From Candidatus Woesearchaeota archaeon (GTDB lineage: Archaea > Nanobdellota > Nanobdellia > Woesearchaeales > ARS49): a stretch of DNA of 64,000 nt. A model generated the notes under the pieces. It was not told the origin of the DNA and did no database searches. It saw nothing but the letters and a program-made list of their open reading frames with translations. Positions 22,751 to 32,904 of this stretch are shown here, one piece after another (position 1 is the stretch's first letter; every line of letters begins with the position of its first letter). The translations under genes and the position numbers were made by a program. The stretch is taken from assembly GCA_003599055.1 (NCBI GenBank), contig QZIM01000012.1, positions 1 to 64,000 of the forward strand, given 5' to 3'.

Positions 22751-25589
22751 CCGGATTATTGTGCGCGGTGCGCGGGAGCATAACCTCAAGAATATCACGG
22801 TTGAGATGCCAAGGGAGAAGTTCATCGTGATAACCGGCCTTTCCGGCTCGGGAAAGTCGACGCTTGCGTTTGACACGATTTATGCGGAAGGCCAGCGAAG
22901 GTATGTTGAGTCTCTTTCCGCGTACGCTCGGCAGTTTTTGGGGCTGATGAATAAGCCGGATGTGGACAGTATTGAGGGGCTGAGCCCTGCAATCAGTATT
23001 GAGCAAAAGACCACAAGCAAGAACCCGCGCTCAACCGTGGGGACAGTGACGGAGATTTATGATTATTTGCGCCTTTTGTTTGCGCGCGTGGGAACGATTC
23101 ATTGCCCGCAGTGTGACAGCCGAATTAAGCCGCAGAGTGCGGAAAATATTGTGAACCTCATTATGGCTGAGCCGGGAAAGGAGCTCTTGGTTTGCGCGCC
23201 CGTTGTGCGGAGTATGAAGGGGACGCACGAGAAGGTTTTCGAGGAATTGCAAAAGGACGGTTTTGCGCGGGTGCGCGTGGATGGGAAAGTGCTTCGCACA
23301 GATGATGCAAAGGCAGAAAAGCTCGGCCGGTATGAAAAGCATTGGATTGAGGCAGTGGTTGACCGCGTGAAAGTTGAAGAGGATAACCGGCACCGAATTA
23401 CTGAGGCGGTTGAGCAGGCATTGCATAAGGGAAAAGGGACTATCATTGTTGTTGATGCAAACGCGAAAAATGAGGGGAAGGAAATCAGCCGTTCTGCATT
23501 TGAGACGGTGTATTCAAGCTTTGGCGCCTGTCCAAACCACCCGCAGGTTGTGTTCGAGCAGCTTGAGCCGCGGATGTTCTCGTTTAACAGCCCGTTTGGC
23601 GCGTGCCAATCCTGCCTTGGGCTTGGCGAGCATATGGAGATTTCACCTGACCTGCTTATCCCGAATCCGGAGAAAAGTATTATGGACGGGGCGCTTGCAA
23701 TTTACGGCAAGATTGACCTGCAGTGGCGTGCGCAGCAAATCGCAGTGGTCGGCAAAAAGTTCGGCTTTGATGTGTTTATGCCAATCAAAAAGTTCACAAA
23801 AAAACAGTTGGATGTTCTTTTGTACGGGACAAAGGAAAGTATTTCGGGCAGGTGGAGTACGGGTGCAAGTATGCGGATGGATGATGGCTGGGAGGGCGTG
23901 ATTCCCCAGACAATGCGGCTCTATAAGCAGACGGAAAGCGAATGGAGGAAGGAAGAGATTGAGAAGTATATGACGGCAAAGCCGTGCCTTGCGTGTAAGG
24001 GGAGACGGCTTAAGGAGACGATTCTTGCGGTAAAGATTTTGGGAATGTCAATCATTGACGTGACTGATTTGAGTATTGAGCGCGCGGTCGGCTTTTTTGG
24101 CGCGCTGCCGAAAAAGTTAAGTGAAAAGGAGATGCACATTGCGCGGCAGGTGCTCAAGGAAATTGGTGACCGTCTTGGGTTTTTGCACAATGTCGGGCTT
24201 GGGTATCTCTCACTTTCGCGCAGCGCAAGGACGCTGTCAGGAGGGGAGGCGCAGCGTATTCGCTTGGCAACGCAGATAGGGGCGAATTTGATGGGTGTTC
24301 TGTATATTCTGGATGAGCCGAGTATCGGGCTGCACCAAAGGGATAATGAGAAGCTGATTCATACGCTGCACAAGCTGCGTGATTTGGGTAATACGCTGAT
24401 TGTGGTCGAGCACGATGAGGATACGATTCGCGCGGCAGACTACTTAATTGATATGGGTCCCGGCGCAGGCGTTGAGGGAGGCCATATTTGCGCAAAGGGA
24501 ACACCGGGAGAAGTGGAGAAGAACAAGGCGTCAATTACGGGAAAATATTTGAGCGGGCAGGTGAAAATAGAGGTGCCAAAGTTGCGCAGGGCGCCAAAAG
24601 AGTGGCTTTCAGTTATCGGCGCAGAGGAAAATAACCTGAAAAAAGTGACGGTGAAGTTTCCGACCGGGGTGTTGTGCGGGATTACCGGGGTGAGCGGGAG
24701 CGGAAAATCAACGCTGATGAACCAAACAGTAGTTCCGCTGCTCAAGAAAAAGTTCGGGCAGGTTCCGGGGAAGATTGGCGCGGTAAAGGACATCGTTGTG
24801 CCTGAATCGGTTGATAATGTTATTGTGATTGACCAGGACCCGATTGGGCGCACGCCGCGCTCAAACCCGGCGACGTACACAAAACTATTTGATGACATTC
24901 GGGAGATTTTTGCGGGAACAAAAGAGGCGCGCGCAAGAGGATACAGGGAAGGCAGGTTCTCGTTTAACGTGAAGGGCGGGCGTTGCGAGAAATGCCAGGG
25001 CGACGGCGTGATTAAAATCGAGATGAATTTCCTGCCTGACGTGTACGTTCCGTGCGAGGATTGCAAGGGCAAGCGGTACAATCGGGAAACGCTTGCAGTA
25101 ACGTATAAGGACAAGTGTATTGCGGACGTGCTCGAGATGAATGTTCTTGAGGCGCTTCGGTTCTTTGAGAATCACCCGTCGATTATGCGCAAGCTGCAGT
25201 TGCTTGCGGATGTGGGGCTAACCTACATTACGCTCGGGCAGAGTTCAACGACGTTGTCAGGAGGCGAAAGCCAGCGCATCAAGCTTACGCGGGAATTGGC
25301 AAAGTCAAGGAAGGGAAGCACGCTCTACTTGCTTGATGAGCCGACAACCGGGCTGCATTTTGAGGATGTGCGCAAATTGATTCTCGTGCTGAACCGGTTG
25401 GTTGATAAGGGAAACAGCGTGTTTGTGATTGAGCACAATTTGGACGTGGTAAAGTCCTGTGATTACGTGATTGATTTGGGTCCTGAGGGCGGTGATGCGG
25501 GCGGCGAGGTGATTGCAAAGGGAACTCCGGAAGAGGTGGCAAAGGCAGAGGGTTCGCACACGGGCAGGTTCCTGCGCAGGTTGTTATGA
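22743..25589 (+). CDS. uvrA: Excinuclease ABC subunit A
   Basis: 948 aa, full length. Two ABC ATPase halves: Walker [10 protein letters not shown] near residue 31 and GVSGSGKST near 645, signatures LSGGEAQR near 490 and LSGGESQR near 832, zinc modules CPQC, CPNH...C.SC.G and CEKCQGDG...CEDCKGKRY. It scans DNA for lesions and loads UvrB. ATG 22743 lies inside the end of uvrB; a longer open frame upstream lies wholly within uvrB and is rejected. uvrC starts in an ATGA at its stop. Bacterial-type genes, acquired by an archaeal ancestor. Confidence 0.98.
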   Translation: MIDRIIVRGAREHNLKNITVEMPREKFIVITGLSGSGKSTLAFDTIYAEGQRRYVESLSAYARQFLGLMNKPDVDSIEGLSPAISIEQKTTSKNPRSTVGTVTEIYDYLRLLFARVGTIHCPQCDSRIKPQSAENIVNLIMAEPGKELLVCAPVVRSMKGTHEKVFEELQKDGFARVRVDGKVLRTDDAKAEKLGRYEKHWIEAVVDRVKVEEDNRHRITEAVEQALHKGKGTIIVVDANAKNEGKEISRSAFETVYSSFGACPNHPQVVFEQLEPRMFSFNSPFGACQSCLGLGEHMEISPDLLIPNPEKSIMDGALAIYGKIDLQWRAQQIAVVGKKFGFDVFMPIKKFTKKQLDVLLYGTKESISGRWSTGASMRMDDGWEGVIPQTMRLYKQTESEWRKEEIEKYMTAKPCLACKGRRLKETILAVKILGMSIIDVTDLSIERAVGFFGALPKKLSEKEMHIARQVLKEIGDRLGFLHNVGLGYLSLSRSARTLSGGEAQRIRLATQIGANLMGVLYILDEPSIGLHQRDNEKLIHTLHKLRDLGNTLIVVEHDEDTIRAADYLIDMGPGAGVEGGHICAKGTPGEVEKNKASITGKYLSGQVKIEVPKLRRAPKEWLSVIGAEENNLKKVTVKFPTGVLCGITGVSGSGKSTLMNQTVVPLLKKKFGQVPGKIGAVKDIVVPESVDNVIVIDQDPIGRTPRSNPATYTKLFDDIREIFAGTKEARARGYREGRFSFNVKGGRCEKCQGDGVIKIEMNFLPDVYVPCEDCKGKRYNRETLAVTYKDKCIADVLEMNVLEALRFFENHPSIMRKLQLLADVGLTYITLGQSSTTLSGGESQRIKLTRELAKSRKGSTLYLLDEPTTGLHFEDVRKLILVLNRLVDKGNSVFVIEHNLDVVKSCDYVIDLGPEGGDAGGEVIAKGTPEEVAKAEGSHTGRFLRRLL

Positions 25590-27169
25590 TTGATTGGAGA
25601 ACGCTCCCGCAAAGCCCGGGGGTGTATTTGTTTAAGGGTACCAAAGGCGAAGTGATTTATGTCGGGAAGGCGGCGCGCCTGCGCGCGCGGGTGGCAAGTT
25701 ATTTTCAAAAAAGCGCGAAGTCGCCGAAGACAGAAGTGCTCGTGCGAAGCATTCAGGACATTGATTTTATCGTGGTGGGAAGCGAAGTTGAGGCGCTTTT
25801 GCTCGAAAATAAGCTGATTAAGCAATACTCGCCAAAGTACAACATCAGTCTGAAGGACAGTAAGACCTATGCATATATTTGCATAACGGACGAGGAATTC
25901 CCGCGGATTCTGACGGTACGGAAACGCGGAAAGAAAGGGACCTATTTTGGTCCGTACACGGATGGTTTTGCGCGCGTGCAGCTGATTGCCCTTGCCGTTC
26001 GGATTTTTCAATTGCGAGTATGTAAGACGATGCCCAAGCGTGCCTGCCTGAATTATCATATCGGGCTGTGCTCCGCTCCCTGTATACACAATGTAAGCAG
26101 GGAAGAATATCTGCGTCAAGTTGAGGGCGCGGTTCGTTTTCTGAAGGGCGACTCGGGTTGGGTTGAGGAGTTGCTGAGAAAGGAAATGGATGCGGCGGCA
26201 AAGTCACTGCAGTTCGAGCTCGCACTGGAAAAAAGAAGGCAGCTTGAGTCGCTTGAAGTTTTGCGGCAGCGGCAAAGTGTTGACCGGTATCGGGAGTTTG
26301 ATGAGGACGTCATTGCGTTTGTTGAGAACGGGGTGAAAGGATATGTTGAGCTTTTGGCGGTGAGGAAGGGAGTTATTTCAGGGAAAAAGCAGTTCACGTT
26401 TGAGTTGCAGGATGACTTGCTGCAATCGTTTATCAAGACGTATTATGCGGACACGGTTCCTCCGCAGGAGATTTTGCTGAGTGAGGCGTGTTGGGCGGAT
26501 GATGCGGAGAAGGCGTCAATTGAGCAGTATTTGGAGGAGTTGCACGGAAAGAACGTGCGATTGGGAGTTCCGCAACGGGGTGACCGCCTCGCGCTCATCG
26601 CCCTTGCCGAGAAGAATGCGCTTGCGCGCAGTGAGAATAAGGTTCTTGAGGAAATAAAGGAAAAGCTTCTCTTGCCGGGTTTGCCGGTCGTCATTGAGTG
26701 TTTTGATATGTCTAATCTTGGTCAGGAAGCGCTTGTTGGGGGAATGGTGCAGTGGGTGAACGGAAAGCCGAACAAGGCAGGATACCGCAGGTTTGCAATT
26801 AAGAGTTTCTCGGGAAAGAATGATGATTTTGCAAGTATGCGCGAGGTGGTGTTCAGAAGGTATCGGCAGCTGGTTCGCGAAAAGGCGGATTTACCTGATT
26901 TGATTATTGTTGATGGCGGGAGAGGGCAGCTTGAGAGCGCACTGTTTTCATTGAAAACGTTGGGGTTGAAAATCCCGGTTATCGCGCTGGCAAAGGAGCG
27001 TGAGGAGATTTATTTGCCGCACGAGCGCGAGCCGCTTCGGTTTAACCCGCAAGGTGAAATGATGCTTTTGCTGCGGGCGATTCGTGACAGCGTTCACCGG
27101 TTCGTGCTGAGCTACAACCGGAAGAAGCGAAGTATGCGTGTGCGTGATGAGATGTCGCAAGCTTCATAA
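25586..27169 (+). CDS. uvrC: Excinuclease ABC subunit C, lacking the C-terminal HhH domain
   Basis: 527 aa. GIY-YIG nuclease at residues 8-90 (PGVYLFKG, VIYVGKA, YFQKS), Cys-rich segment CLNYHIGLCSAPC near 152, UVR helix pair near 205, and the RNase-H-like 5'-incision domain (CFDMSNLGQEA, LIIVDGGRGQLESA, and the EREEIYLP stretch). Bacterial UvrC goes on after the HRFVLSYNRKKR segment into a DNA-binding double helix-hairpin-helix; here the protein stops 14 residues later. DNA binding for 5' incision would have to come from elsewhere. Overlaps uvrA by 4 bases. Confidence 0.95.
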   Translation: MIDWRTLPQSPGVYLFKGTKGEVIYVGKAARLRARVASYFQKSAKSPKTEVLVRSIQDIDFIVVGSEVEALLLENKLIKQYSPKYNISLKDSKTYAYICITDEEFPRILTVRKRGKKGTYFGPYTDGFARVQLIALAVRIFQLRVCKTMPKRACLNYHIGLCSAPCIHNVSREEYLRQVEGAVRFLKGDSGWVEELLRKEMDAAAKSLQFELALEKRRQLESLEVLRQRQSVDRYREFDEDVIAFVENGVKGYVELLAVRKGVISGKKQFTFELQDDLLQSFIKTYYADTVPPQEILLSEACWADDAEKASIEQYLEELHGKNVRLGVPQRGDRLALIALAEKNALARSENKVLEEIKEKLLLPGLPVVIECFDMSNLGQEALVGGMVQWVNGKPNKAGYRRFAIKSFSGKNDDFASMREVVFRRYRQLVREKADLPDLIIVDGGRGQLESALFSLKTLGLKIPVIALAKEREEIYLPHEREPLRFNPQGEMMLLLRAIRDSVHRFVLSYNRKKRSMRVRDEMSQAS

Positions 27170-27191
27170 ATGCGGAGCGTATTGATATCCT

Positions 27192-27845
27192 GTGCTGGTT
27201 CAGTTTTGTGCGCCGTATGGGCAAGACGGGGATGCGGAAAGTCTTGATGAGGATTATCGTATTTCTGTTGCGTGTTTGGAAGACCGGTATCCTTCATCGG
27301 AACTTCTGGGAGACGGATTGCTTTCAGCGCCGCTTGAGGGGGTTTGGGAGTTGCGCGCCTTTCGGGACGGAGAGGGAAATACCGGCTCGCTTGTTCGGGT
27401 GCGTGCACGCATTGATGGTGGCCAAAGAGGGCTGCGGTCTTCTCTTGGGATTGGTGATTTTGGCAGGGGCGGGTCTGTTGATACGTATCAGGTTGATGCA
27501 AAAGGAGAGCTTGGTGAAGAGCTTGAGCTGATGGTTCGTTCGCTGTATGAGGCGGGCGCGGGGTATGACGAGGTTTCATCGCACGATTTTGAGGTGCGGG
27601 CACGAAGAGCTATCCATCCCCGCGTGAGGATGGATTTTTTCCGAAGGGCTGCGGAGCTTGAGTTTGCAAAGGGGCCGTTGAGAAATAATGAGCGGTTTGC
27701 AGCGCTTCTTAATGAGTGTCAGCTGCAGAGAGAATATGTGTCATCACTTGCGGGACTGGCGCACGACTCGCTTGTGGGCGTGGTTCCGTTTTATGCAAAT
27801 GCGCTTGCACGGCTGGCGCACTGGATTGCAAAATCAAGGAAGTAG
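27192..27845 (+). CDS. Hypothetical protein
   Basis: 217 aa soluble protein, not recognised. An acidic N-terminal half (residues 1-110) is followed by a helical, Arg-rich C-terminal half (PRVRMDFFRRAAELEFAKG and later). GTG 27192 has CTTCATAAATG (27160-27170) about 27 bases upstream, so a leaderless start is likely; that TATA lies in the last codons of uvrC. It may be a separately controlled gene rather than part of the uvr operon. Confidence 0.65.
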   Translation: MLVQFCAPYGQDGDAESLDEDYRISVACLEDRYPSSELLGDGLLSAPLEGVWELRAFRDGEGNTGSLVRVRARIDGGQRGLRSSLGIGDFGRGGSVDTYQVDAKGELGEELELMVRSLYEAGAGYDEVSSHDFEVRARRAIHPRVRMDFFRRAAELEFAKGPLRNNERFAALLNECQLQREYVSSLAGLAHDSLVGVVPFYANALARLAHWIAKSRK

Positions 27846-27853
27846 GGAAAAAA

Positions 27854-28126
27854 TCAGCGGTACGCGGTTTCGCATCGCGCGTGGCAATAGCTGGTTCCGT
27901 CAAGGGCGAGGTCTGAACGCGCGTTGCATTCTGCTTTGCAGCGGTCAAGGGATGAGATAATCCACGCGGGCTGCTGGAGTTCTGGTTGAGAAACCGGCAC
28001 TGCCGCAGGCTCTTCTGAAACGATTGCGGCAGGTTCTTCAGGAAGCGGGATGGAAAGAAGCATACTGAGCGCAACGAGCGCGACAAGGGCAACAACGCCA
28101 AGAACGGTCACCTGTCCTCTTTTCAT
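27854..28126 (-). CDS. Pilin-like or secreted small protein with class III-type signal
   Basis: 90 aa. Begins MKRGQVTVLGVVALVALVALS: a short basic stretch, then Gly-Gln and an uninterrupted hydrophobic helix. This is the form of archaeal type IV pilin (class III) signal peptides, cleaved after Gly by the prepilin peptidase. A Pro/Glu-rich linker and a C-terminal domain with four cysteines (DRCKAEC, YCHARC) follow. ATG 28126 chosen to begin the signal; GTTTATAAC (28149-28157 leftward) is 27 bases upstream. Confidence 0.7.
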   Translation of the reverse strand: MKRGQVTVLGVVALVALVALSMLLSIPLPEEPAAIVSEEPAAVPVSQPELQQPAWIISSLDRCKAECNARSDLALDGTSYCHARCETAYR

Positions 28127-28209
28127 AAGGGGCAAGTGGTGAATCCCTGTTATAAACCTTTCTCTCGTGTGCAGTATGATTTAAAAAGCGAAGTCTGTTT
28201 TTTTGTCTG

Positions 28210-30135
28210 ATGGAGTTCAAAGGACTGACGCTGGACGATTTTCAGGTTCGGGCGATTGAGGCAATTGAGCAGAATCACAGCGTGGTTGTTTCCGCGCCGA
28301 CCGGTTCGGGCAAGACGTTGATTGCGGATTACATTATTGATAGGGATATCAAAAAAGGGGTGCGCGTGATTTATACTGCTCCGATTAAGGCGCTCTCAAA
28401 CCAGAAATACCGCCAGTTTTGCGAGCAGTTCGGGGAGGAAAATGTCGGGATGCTGACGGGCGATACGGTGAAGAACCCGCGCGGCCTGATTTTGGTGATG
28501 ACAACGGAGATTTATCGCAATATGGTGATGGTTCGCGACCCGGTGATTGATGAGACGAGTTATGTGATTTTTGATGAGATTCACTATATCAATGATATTG
28601 AGCGCGGGTATGTGTGGGAGGAGAGCGTTATTTTTTCTCCCGAGCACATTCGGCTGATTTGCCTCTCAGCAACGATTCCGAATGCAGAGCAGTTCGCAAA
28701 GTGGATTGAGTCGATTAAGAAACACAACGTGCGTGTTATTCGCCACGACGTGCGGCCGGTTCCGCTGGAGGTTCGGTTTTTTGATACGGAGCTTGGCGTG
28801 ACGTCATTGCGGGCGATTAAGGAGGTTGCGGACATTCCTGATTATCGTCACGTGCGCCAAGGCAGGCGGGAGCGAAGGCCGCGCGTTGAGCCGCCGTCCC
28901 ATCTTGATTTGATTCGAAAGGTGCGGCATCAGGTTCCGATGTTGTTTTTTGCGTTTTCGCGCCTTGGCTGCCAGCAGCGCGCAGAACAGTTGGCAAAGCT
29001 TAAGCTGTTCACTCCTGACCCTGAAGTGGTTGAGTTCGTGCAAAGGAAGCTTCGCGAGGCGCCGCAGGAGATTGGCCATCTTGCAACGGCAAAGATGCTC
29101 AGGCATTGTTTGGGGCAGGGGATTGGGTTCCACCACGCAGGCCTCCTGCCGCTCCTAAAGGAAATTGTTGAGGAATTATTCGGGATGGGCAAGATTAAGG
29201 TTTTGTATACAACGGAAACGTTCGCGGTCGGGATTAATATGCCTGCAAAGGCGGTTTGTTTTGAGAGTTTGCGCAAGTTTGACGGCAGGGACTTCCGATT
29301 GCTGGACAGCAAGGAGTTTTTCCAGATTGCGGGGCGGGCGGGCCGCAGGGGAATTGATAAGGAAGGGTTTGTGTACATAATGCTGAACCGTTTTGATTTT
29401 GATTATAAGCGGATGAATGAGATTACGACGCGTGATGTGACGCCGATTCAGTCGCAGTTTAAGATGAGTGTGAATACGGTGCTGAATATGATTAAGCGGC
29501 ACACGCCTGCGGAGGTTGATGTGCTTTTGCGGCTTAGTTTTGATTCGTATCAAAAGCACGGTGACCGGTTTGATAAGGTGCAGCAGCACGAGGCGCATTT
29601 GATGTTTAACAAGTATGTGAAAAAGCTTGAAAAACTGGGATACTTAAGCGGGGGGCAGCTTACGGAGAAGGGTGAATTTGCCGCGCTGATTTACGCCGAC
29701 GAGATTATCACGGGCGAGGTTTTCGCAACGGATTTTTGGAGGGGCCTGACGCCGTATCAGGTGCTGCTGATGTTTGCCTGCATTTGTTTTGAGGGGAAGC
29801 GGACCGAATTCCGAAAGAAATTTCCGTCAGGGGACGTGCACCGCCTGCGTGACCTCATAAAGGCGGCGCCGGTGATTAAGGATGACCCTCGGTTCAAGGA
29901 GCTTGACCATATGACTGCGCTGTTCCATCCGGTGTACCACGATGCAACGTTTTTTGAGATTTTGGACAATACGAGTATGCTTGAGGGCGACATTATTCGT
30001 TTTTTCCGCCAGATTGCGGACCGTTTGCGCCAGGTAAGTATTGCCACGCCGCATCGTGAATTGCAGGACCTGTTGGGAAAAGCGTCGCACAAGCTTGACG
30101 TGTGCTTGAAGGATATTGATGTTCTTGGGGACTAG
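28210..30135 (+). CDS. Ski2/Mtr4-like superfamily II helicase
   Basis: 641 aa. Q-motif-like LDDFQVRAI, Walker A APTGSGKT near residue 29, YTAPIKALSNQKYR, MTTEIYRNM, DEIH near 121, SATIPN, then AVGINMPAKAVCFE and QIAGRAGRRGID in the second RecA domain, followed by a winged-helix/ratchet region. Resembles the exosome-associated Dob10/Ski2 group of RNA helicases, so RNA degradation or processing is the best guess; Hel308-type DNA helicases are more distant. ATTTAAAAAGC (28180-28190) supports a leaderless ATG. Confidence 0.93.
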   Translation: MEFKGLTLDDFQVRAIEAIEQNHSVVVSAPTGSGKTLIADYIIDRDIKKGVRVIYTAPIKALSNQKYRQFCEQFGEENVGMLTGDTVKNPRGLILVMTTEIYRNMVMVRDPVIDETSYVIFDEIHYINDIERGYVWEESVIFSPEHIRLICLSATIPNAEQFAKWIESIKKHNVRVIRHDVRPVPLEVRFFDTELGVTSLRAIKEVADIPDYRHVRQGRRERRPRVEPPSHLDLIRKVRHQVPMLFFAFSRLGCQQRAEQLAKLKLFTPDPEVVEFVQRKLREAPQEIGHLATAKMLRHCLGQGIGFHHAGLLPLLKEIVEELFGMGKIKVLYTTETFAVGINMPAKAVCFESLRKFDGRDFRLLDSKEFFQIAGRAGRRGIDKEGFVYIMLNRFDFDYKRMNEITTRDVTPIQSQFKMSVNTVLNMIKRHTPAEVDVLLRLSFDSYQKHGDRFDKVQQHEAHLMFNKYVKKLEKLGYLSGGQLTEKGEFAALIYADEIITGEVFATDFWRGLTPYQVLLMFACICFEGKRTEFRKKFPSGDVHRLRDLIKAAPVIKDDPRFKELDHMTALFHPVYHDATFFEILDNTSMLEGDIIRFFRQIADRLRQVSIATPHRELQDLLGKASHKLDVCLKDIDVLGD

Positions 30136-30137
30136 GA

Positions 30138-31268
30138 TTAGAGCCCGTGCAGTTTGCGCGCATCAAATGACACGACGGCGACATCCTGTGCAGCGTCCGT
30201 AATTATCTGCGCGGCAATGAGTTCCGCAGGTATCCTGCCTTCAGGTCCTGTGAAAAAGTATTGGATTCGCGAATCGAGTTCGGAAATGAGCCGTGTCCTG
30301 TCTTCTTCGGTGAGCCGCACAGGGGCGTGTTCAAGCGGATAGTCTGCAAAGACCTGTGCAACAGAGCGGTTGCGTGCAAGAGTCAGGTTAAGCTGGGGCA
30401 GTGCGCCTGCCTTGCTGAATTCTGAGAGGATGGTTTGCCCGCCGTCGTGGTTGACAATGCGCATGCCGAGCGAGTCGTAGAGGAATTGCGGCACGCGCGC
30501 GATATCGAGCTTGTCCGGTTCTCCGGGAGGGGAGAGCGGGAGGAGTATTTTGTCGATTCCGCCGGCAAGGGGATATTTGCCTGCGCGTTCCCTGATTTTT
30601 TGAGCGCCTGATTCGCTGGTGAGAACGTATGCCTCAATGGGTGTTCCGTCAGGGTGCGTTTCATAAAAAATGCTTGCTTCAAGGATGTCACGTGTTCCGG
30701 GACGGTGTTCTCCTGAGCCGGTAATCACGATTTGTGCGGGGTACTTGCGACCTGAAAGGTAGCCGAGTTTTTGCCATTCCTCGCGCTGCCGTGCGATTTT
30801 TGCGGCAAGGTTTGGGTCTGCGGCGCGAAGGTGCGGCCAGTTTGCCGGCCCGTATGGCTGCCAAAGGTATCCTTTGTGTCCGTCGTGCGGGACTCCTTCT
30901 TTTGCAACCGTGGTCGAGCCGACCATAACCGCATCAGAAACACCGTATTGGAGGGCAAGCCGGTATGCGTCGACGGCGTTGCCGTTTGCGATAAGCCAGC
31001 CGCCGTCTGCGCCCTTTACGTTAAAGGCCCAGTGTTTTGCATCGGAGAAGGAGGTTGGGTTTCCAATCCACGCTTCTTTTGCCGGGCGCAGGACGAACAT
31101 GCCGACGATTGAGGCGCGCTTGGTGTTCTGCGGGTCCTCAACGAGTGCAAATGTTCCGTTCTCGTGGTACTGTTGAAGTTCAGGGGTGAGCGGCAGCTGG
31201 ACTGCCGCGTGGCTCTTGTTTTCGTATACGGTCTTTTGCGCAAGTGTACTGGTCATTTTATCCCCCAT
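30138..31268 (-). CDS. RibD C-terminal/dihydrofolate-reductase-like protein
   Basis: 376 aa. Landmarks of the RibD_C reductase fold: a GNPTSFSD segment, GVSDAVMVGSTTV, PAQIVITGSGEH and, near the end, NHDGGQTILSEFSKAGALPQLNLTL, matching the GG-rich NADPH-site loop and the 'DE L.L' strand of that fold. It is longer than usual, with an insertion around residues 130-185, so the substrate may not be a riboflavin intermediate; no other rib genes are nearby. AAGATTTATATAG (31289-31301 leftward) fits ATG 31268; ATG 31256, preceded by GGGGGAT, is an alternative. Confidence 0.6.
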   Translation of the reverse strand: MGDKMTSTLAQKTVYENKSHAAVQLPLTPELQQYHENGTFALVEDPQNTKRASIVGMFVLRPAKEAWIGNPTSFSDAKHWAFNVKGADGGWLIANGNAVDAYRLALQYGVSDAVMVGSTTVAKEGVPHDGHKGYLWQPYGPANWPHLRAADPNLAAKIARQREEWQKLGYLSGRKYPAQIVITGSGEHRPGTRDILEASIFYETHPDGTPIEAYVLTSESGAQKIRERAGKYPLAGGIDKILLPLSPPGEPDKLDIARVPQFLYDSLGMRIVNHDGGQTILSEFSKAGALPQLNLTLARNRSVAQVFADYPLEHAPVRLTEEDRTRLISELDSRIQYFFTGPEGRIPAELIAAQIITDAAQDVAVVSFDARKLHGL

Positions 31269-31321
31269 TTCGTCCCTTTTAAGTGGAATCGCACTATATA
31301 AATCTTTTCCCAAATCAGGCG

Positions 31322-32374
31322 CTAATAAAACCCGCTCGGCGCATACTCGATGCCCTTGCAGCCTGCGTGCACGACTTTGTAATCCTCATACGTTCGGCGG
31401 TACGCAGTATAGGCGTCGCGGTATTCAGCGTAGTCTTTGGGGTCGCGTGATGCTGCTGCGCGTGTTTCAAGTTCTTTCATGCGTGTCTCGGAAATAGTCA
31501 GGTTTTCTGTTGCATCGGGAAGGTCTGCGCAGAATCCTCTGCGGGCCACTTCTTTGCGCAGGTTGTCTGCAGCGCGGGTGTATGCGGTTCCGTTGGTAAT
31601 CGGTATCACGAGCGGTTGGCTTGCAAGGCTGATGTTTCCTGAGAGGAGTTGCGGTGCAACGCCCGTGGCTTCTGCGGCAGTGGTTTCAACGTAGCAGTAG
31701 CCGGAGAGGTAACTGCTGTCAATTTTGGGGCATTGAAGGCCTAAACTCATATGGTTTTCATCATCAAAAAGGAAGAGGGCGACGCCGTAGCCGAATCGTG
31801 CAAGGATTTTTGCCGCAAGAAGGGTTTTGTCGCTGCAGACTCCTGTTTGGTCAAAGAGTGTTTGGTACGGGTAGCGTACTTGGCGGTTCGGGTTTTCAAG
31901 GCCGGCGTAGTCGTAGGGGAGTGTTTGGACAAACGTGATGACGAAGTCGGCAAAGTCGTCGTTGCTGAATTTTTTTTCCTGTTTTGTTTTGTTGAGGTAG
32001 GTGATAAGTTCGTTAAATCCTTCTGTTTCATTGAGTGAAAGGACGGTGACGTAAATTTGTTCTTGCCAGTTGGAAGGAAGCGCTCCGCGATAGGTGATAA
32101 CGCGGGGCTGGTTTTGGTAGTGTTGGTTAATGCTGGTGTAAAGCGGCAGCGTGACTGAGTATGTTTCTTTTTTGAATTTCCACGTAAACGCCTTAGAGTC
32201 AAGTCCTGTTTTTTGCGGAAGGGGTGGTGCTTGCAGGGCGGGCAGCAGGGGTGTTTTTTGCGCGTCCTGTGCGGGAGGATGAGCGGGCTGCGAAACAGGT
32301 TCCGGCTGTGCGATGAGCTGCGGAGTTTGCGTGCAGGCAATGCAGAAAAGCAAAAGGAGTGTTCCCCACTTCAT
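31322..32374 (-). CDS. Lipoprotein with transglutaminase-like domain
   Basis: 350 aa. Signal peptide MKWGTLLLLFCIACT with lipobox IAC, Pro-rich linker, then a transglutaminase/protease-like core: GVCSDKTLLAAKILARFG (catalytic Cys), FDDENHMSLG (His) and a following Asp-containing strand. Such exported domains may remodel or cleave cell-surface proteins. CATATAAACGG (32394-32404 leftward) is about 26 bases from ATG 32374; the frame is open further upstream but begins with no signal. Confidence 0.8.
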   Translation of the reverse strand: MKWGTLLLLFCIACTQTPQLIAQPEPVSQPAHPPAQDAQKTPLLPALQAPPLPQKTGLDSKAFTWKFKKETYSVTLPLYTSINQHYQNQPRVITYRGALPSNWQEQIYVTVLSLNETEGFNELITYLNKTKQEKKFSNDDFADFVITFVQTLPYDYAGLENPNRQVRYPYQTLFDQTGVCSDKTLLAAKILARFGYGVALFLFDDENHMSLGLQCPKIDSSYLSGYCYVETTAAEATGVAPQLLSGNISLASQPLVIPITNGTAYTRAADNLRKEVARRGFCADLPDATENLTISETRMKELETRAAASRDPKDYAEYRDAYTAYRRTYEDYKVVHAGCKGIEYAPSGFY

Positions 32375-32457
32375 AAATGGGCAGTCACGGGCGCCGTTTA
32401 TATGCTTTATCGTGATTGTGTCACTACGTTTAAATACTAAGCAGGGTAAAAAAAGGT

Positions 32458-32904
32458 ATGCGAAGGCACGTCCCGTGGACGCATATGCCTCTTGAATGGG
32501 CGTTACAGCTTCTTGATGAGAATGAAAAGGCGTTGCGTAAGCTGGAGAAGGAACGGGCGGCACGCGGGAAAAGAGTAAAAGCGTATCGTTCATTATGTCA
32601 TTTGTTTCAGGAGCGATATCAGCCTCTTTGTTATCAGACGGAATGCACGCGCGGTTTGCAGGTCGGTTTTGACCCGACCGGGCGGGATGAGGAGTGTGCG
32701 GAAGTGACCGGTGTTCCGTTCAACATTTTGCCGTCGGGCTTGCAGTTACGTCCGTATGAGGGCGCGAAAGGATGGACTCAGGAAACGTTGTCGATTCCGT
32801 TGGAGAGAATTGTGTGCGTCGGCGTGATTGATTTGGTCGTGCCGGTTGCCCGGCCTGTCCATCCGTCGTATGCCGCGTGGGCAAATTCAGGAAATGTTGC
32901 CTAG
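32458..32904 (+). CDS. Hypothetical protein
   Basis: 148 aa. A Lys/Arg/Glu helix (residues 13-45) precedes a beta-rich C-terminal half with no motif I know. Four Cys are scattered through the middle (CHLF, CYQTEC). CGTTTAAATAC (32427-32437) is 26 bases before the ATG. Ends tail to tail with the TlpA-like gene, overlapping by 4 bases. Confidence 0.7.
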   Translation: MRRHVPWTHMPLEWALQLLDENEKALRKLEKERAARGKRVKAYRSLCHLFQERYQPLCYQTECTRGLQVGFDPTGRDEECAEVTGVPFNILPSGLQLRPYEGAKGWTQETLSIPLERIVCVGVIDLVVPVARPVHPSYAAWANSGNVA

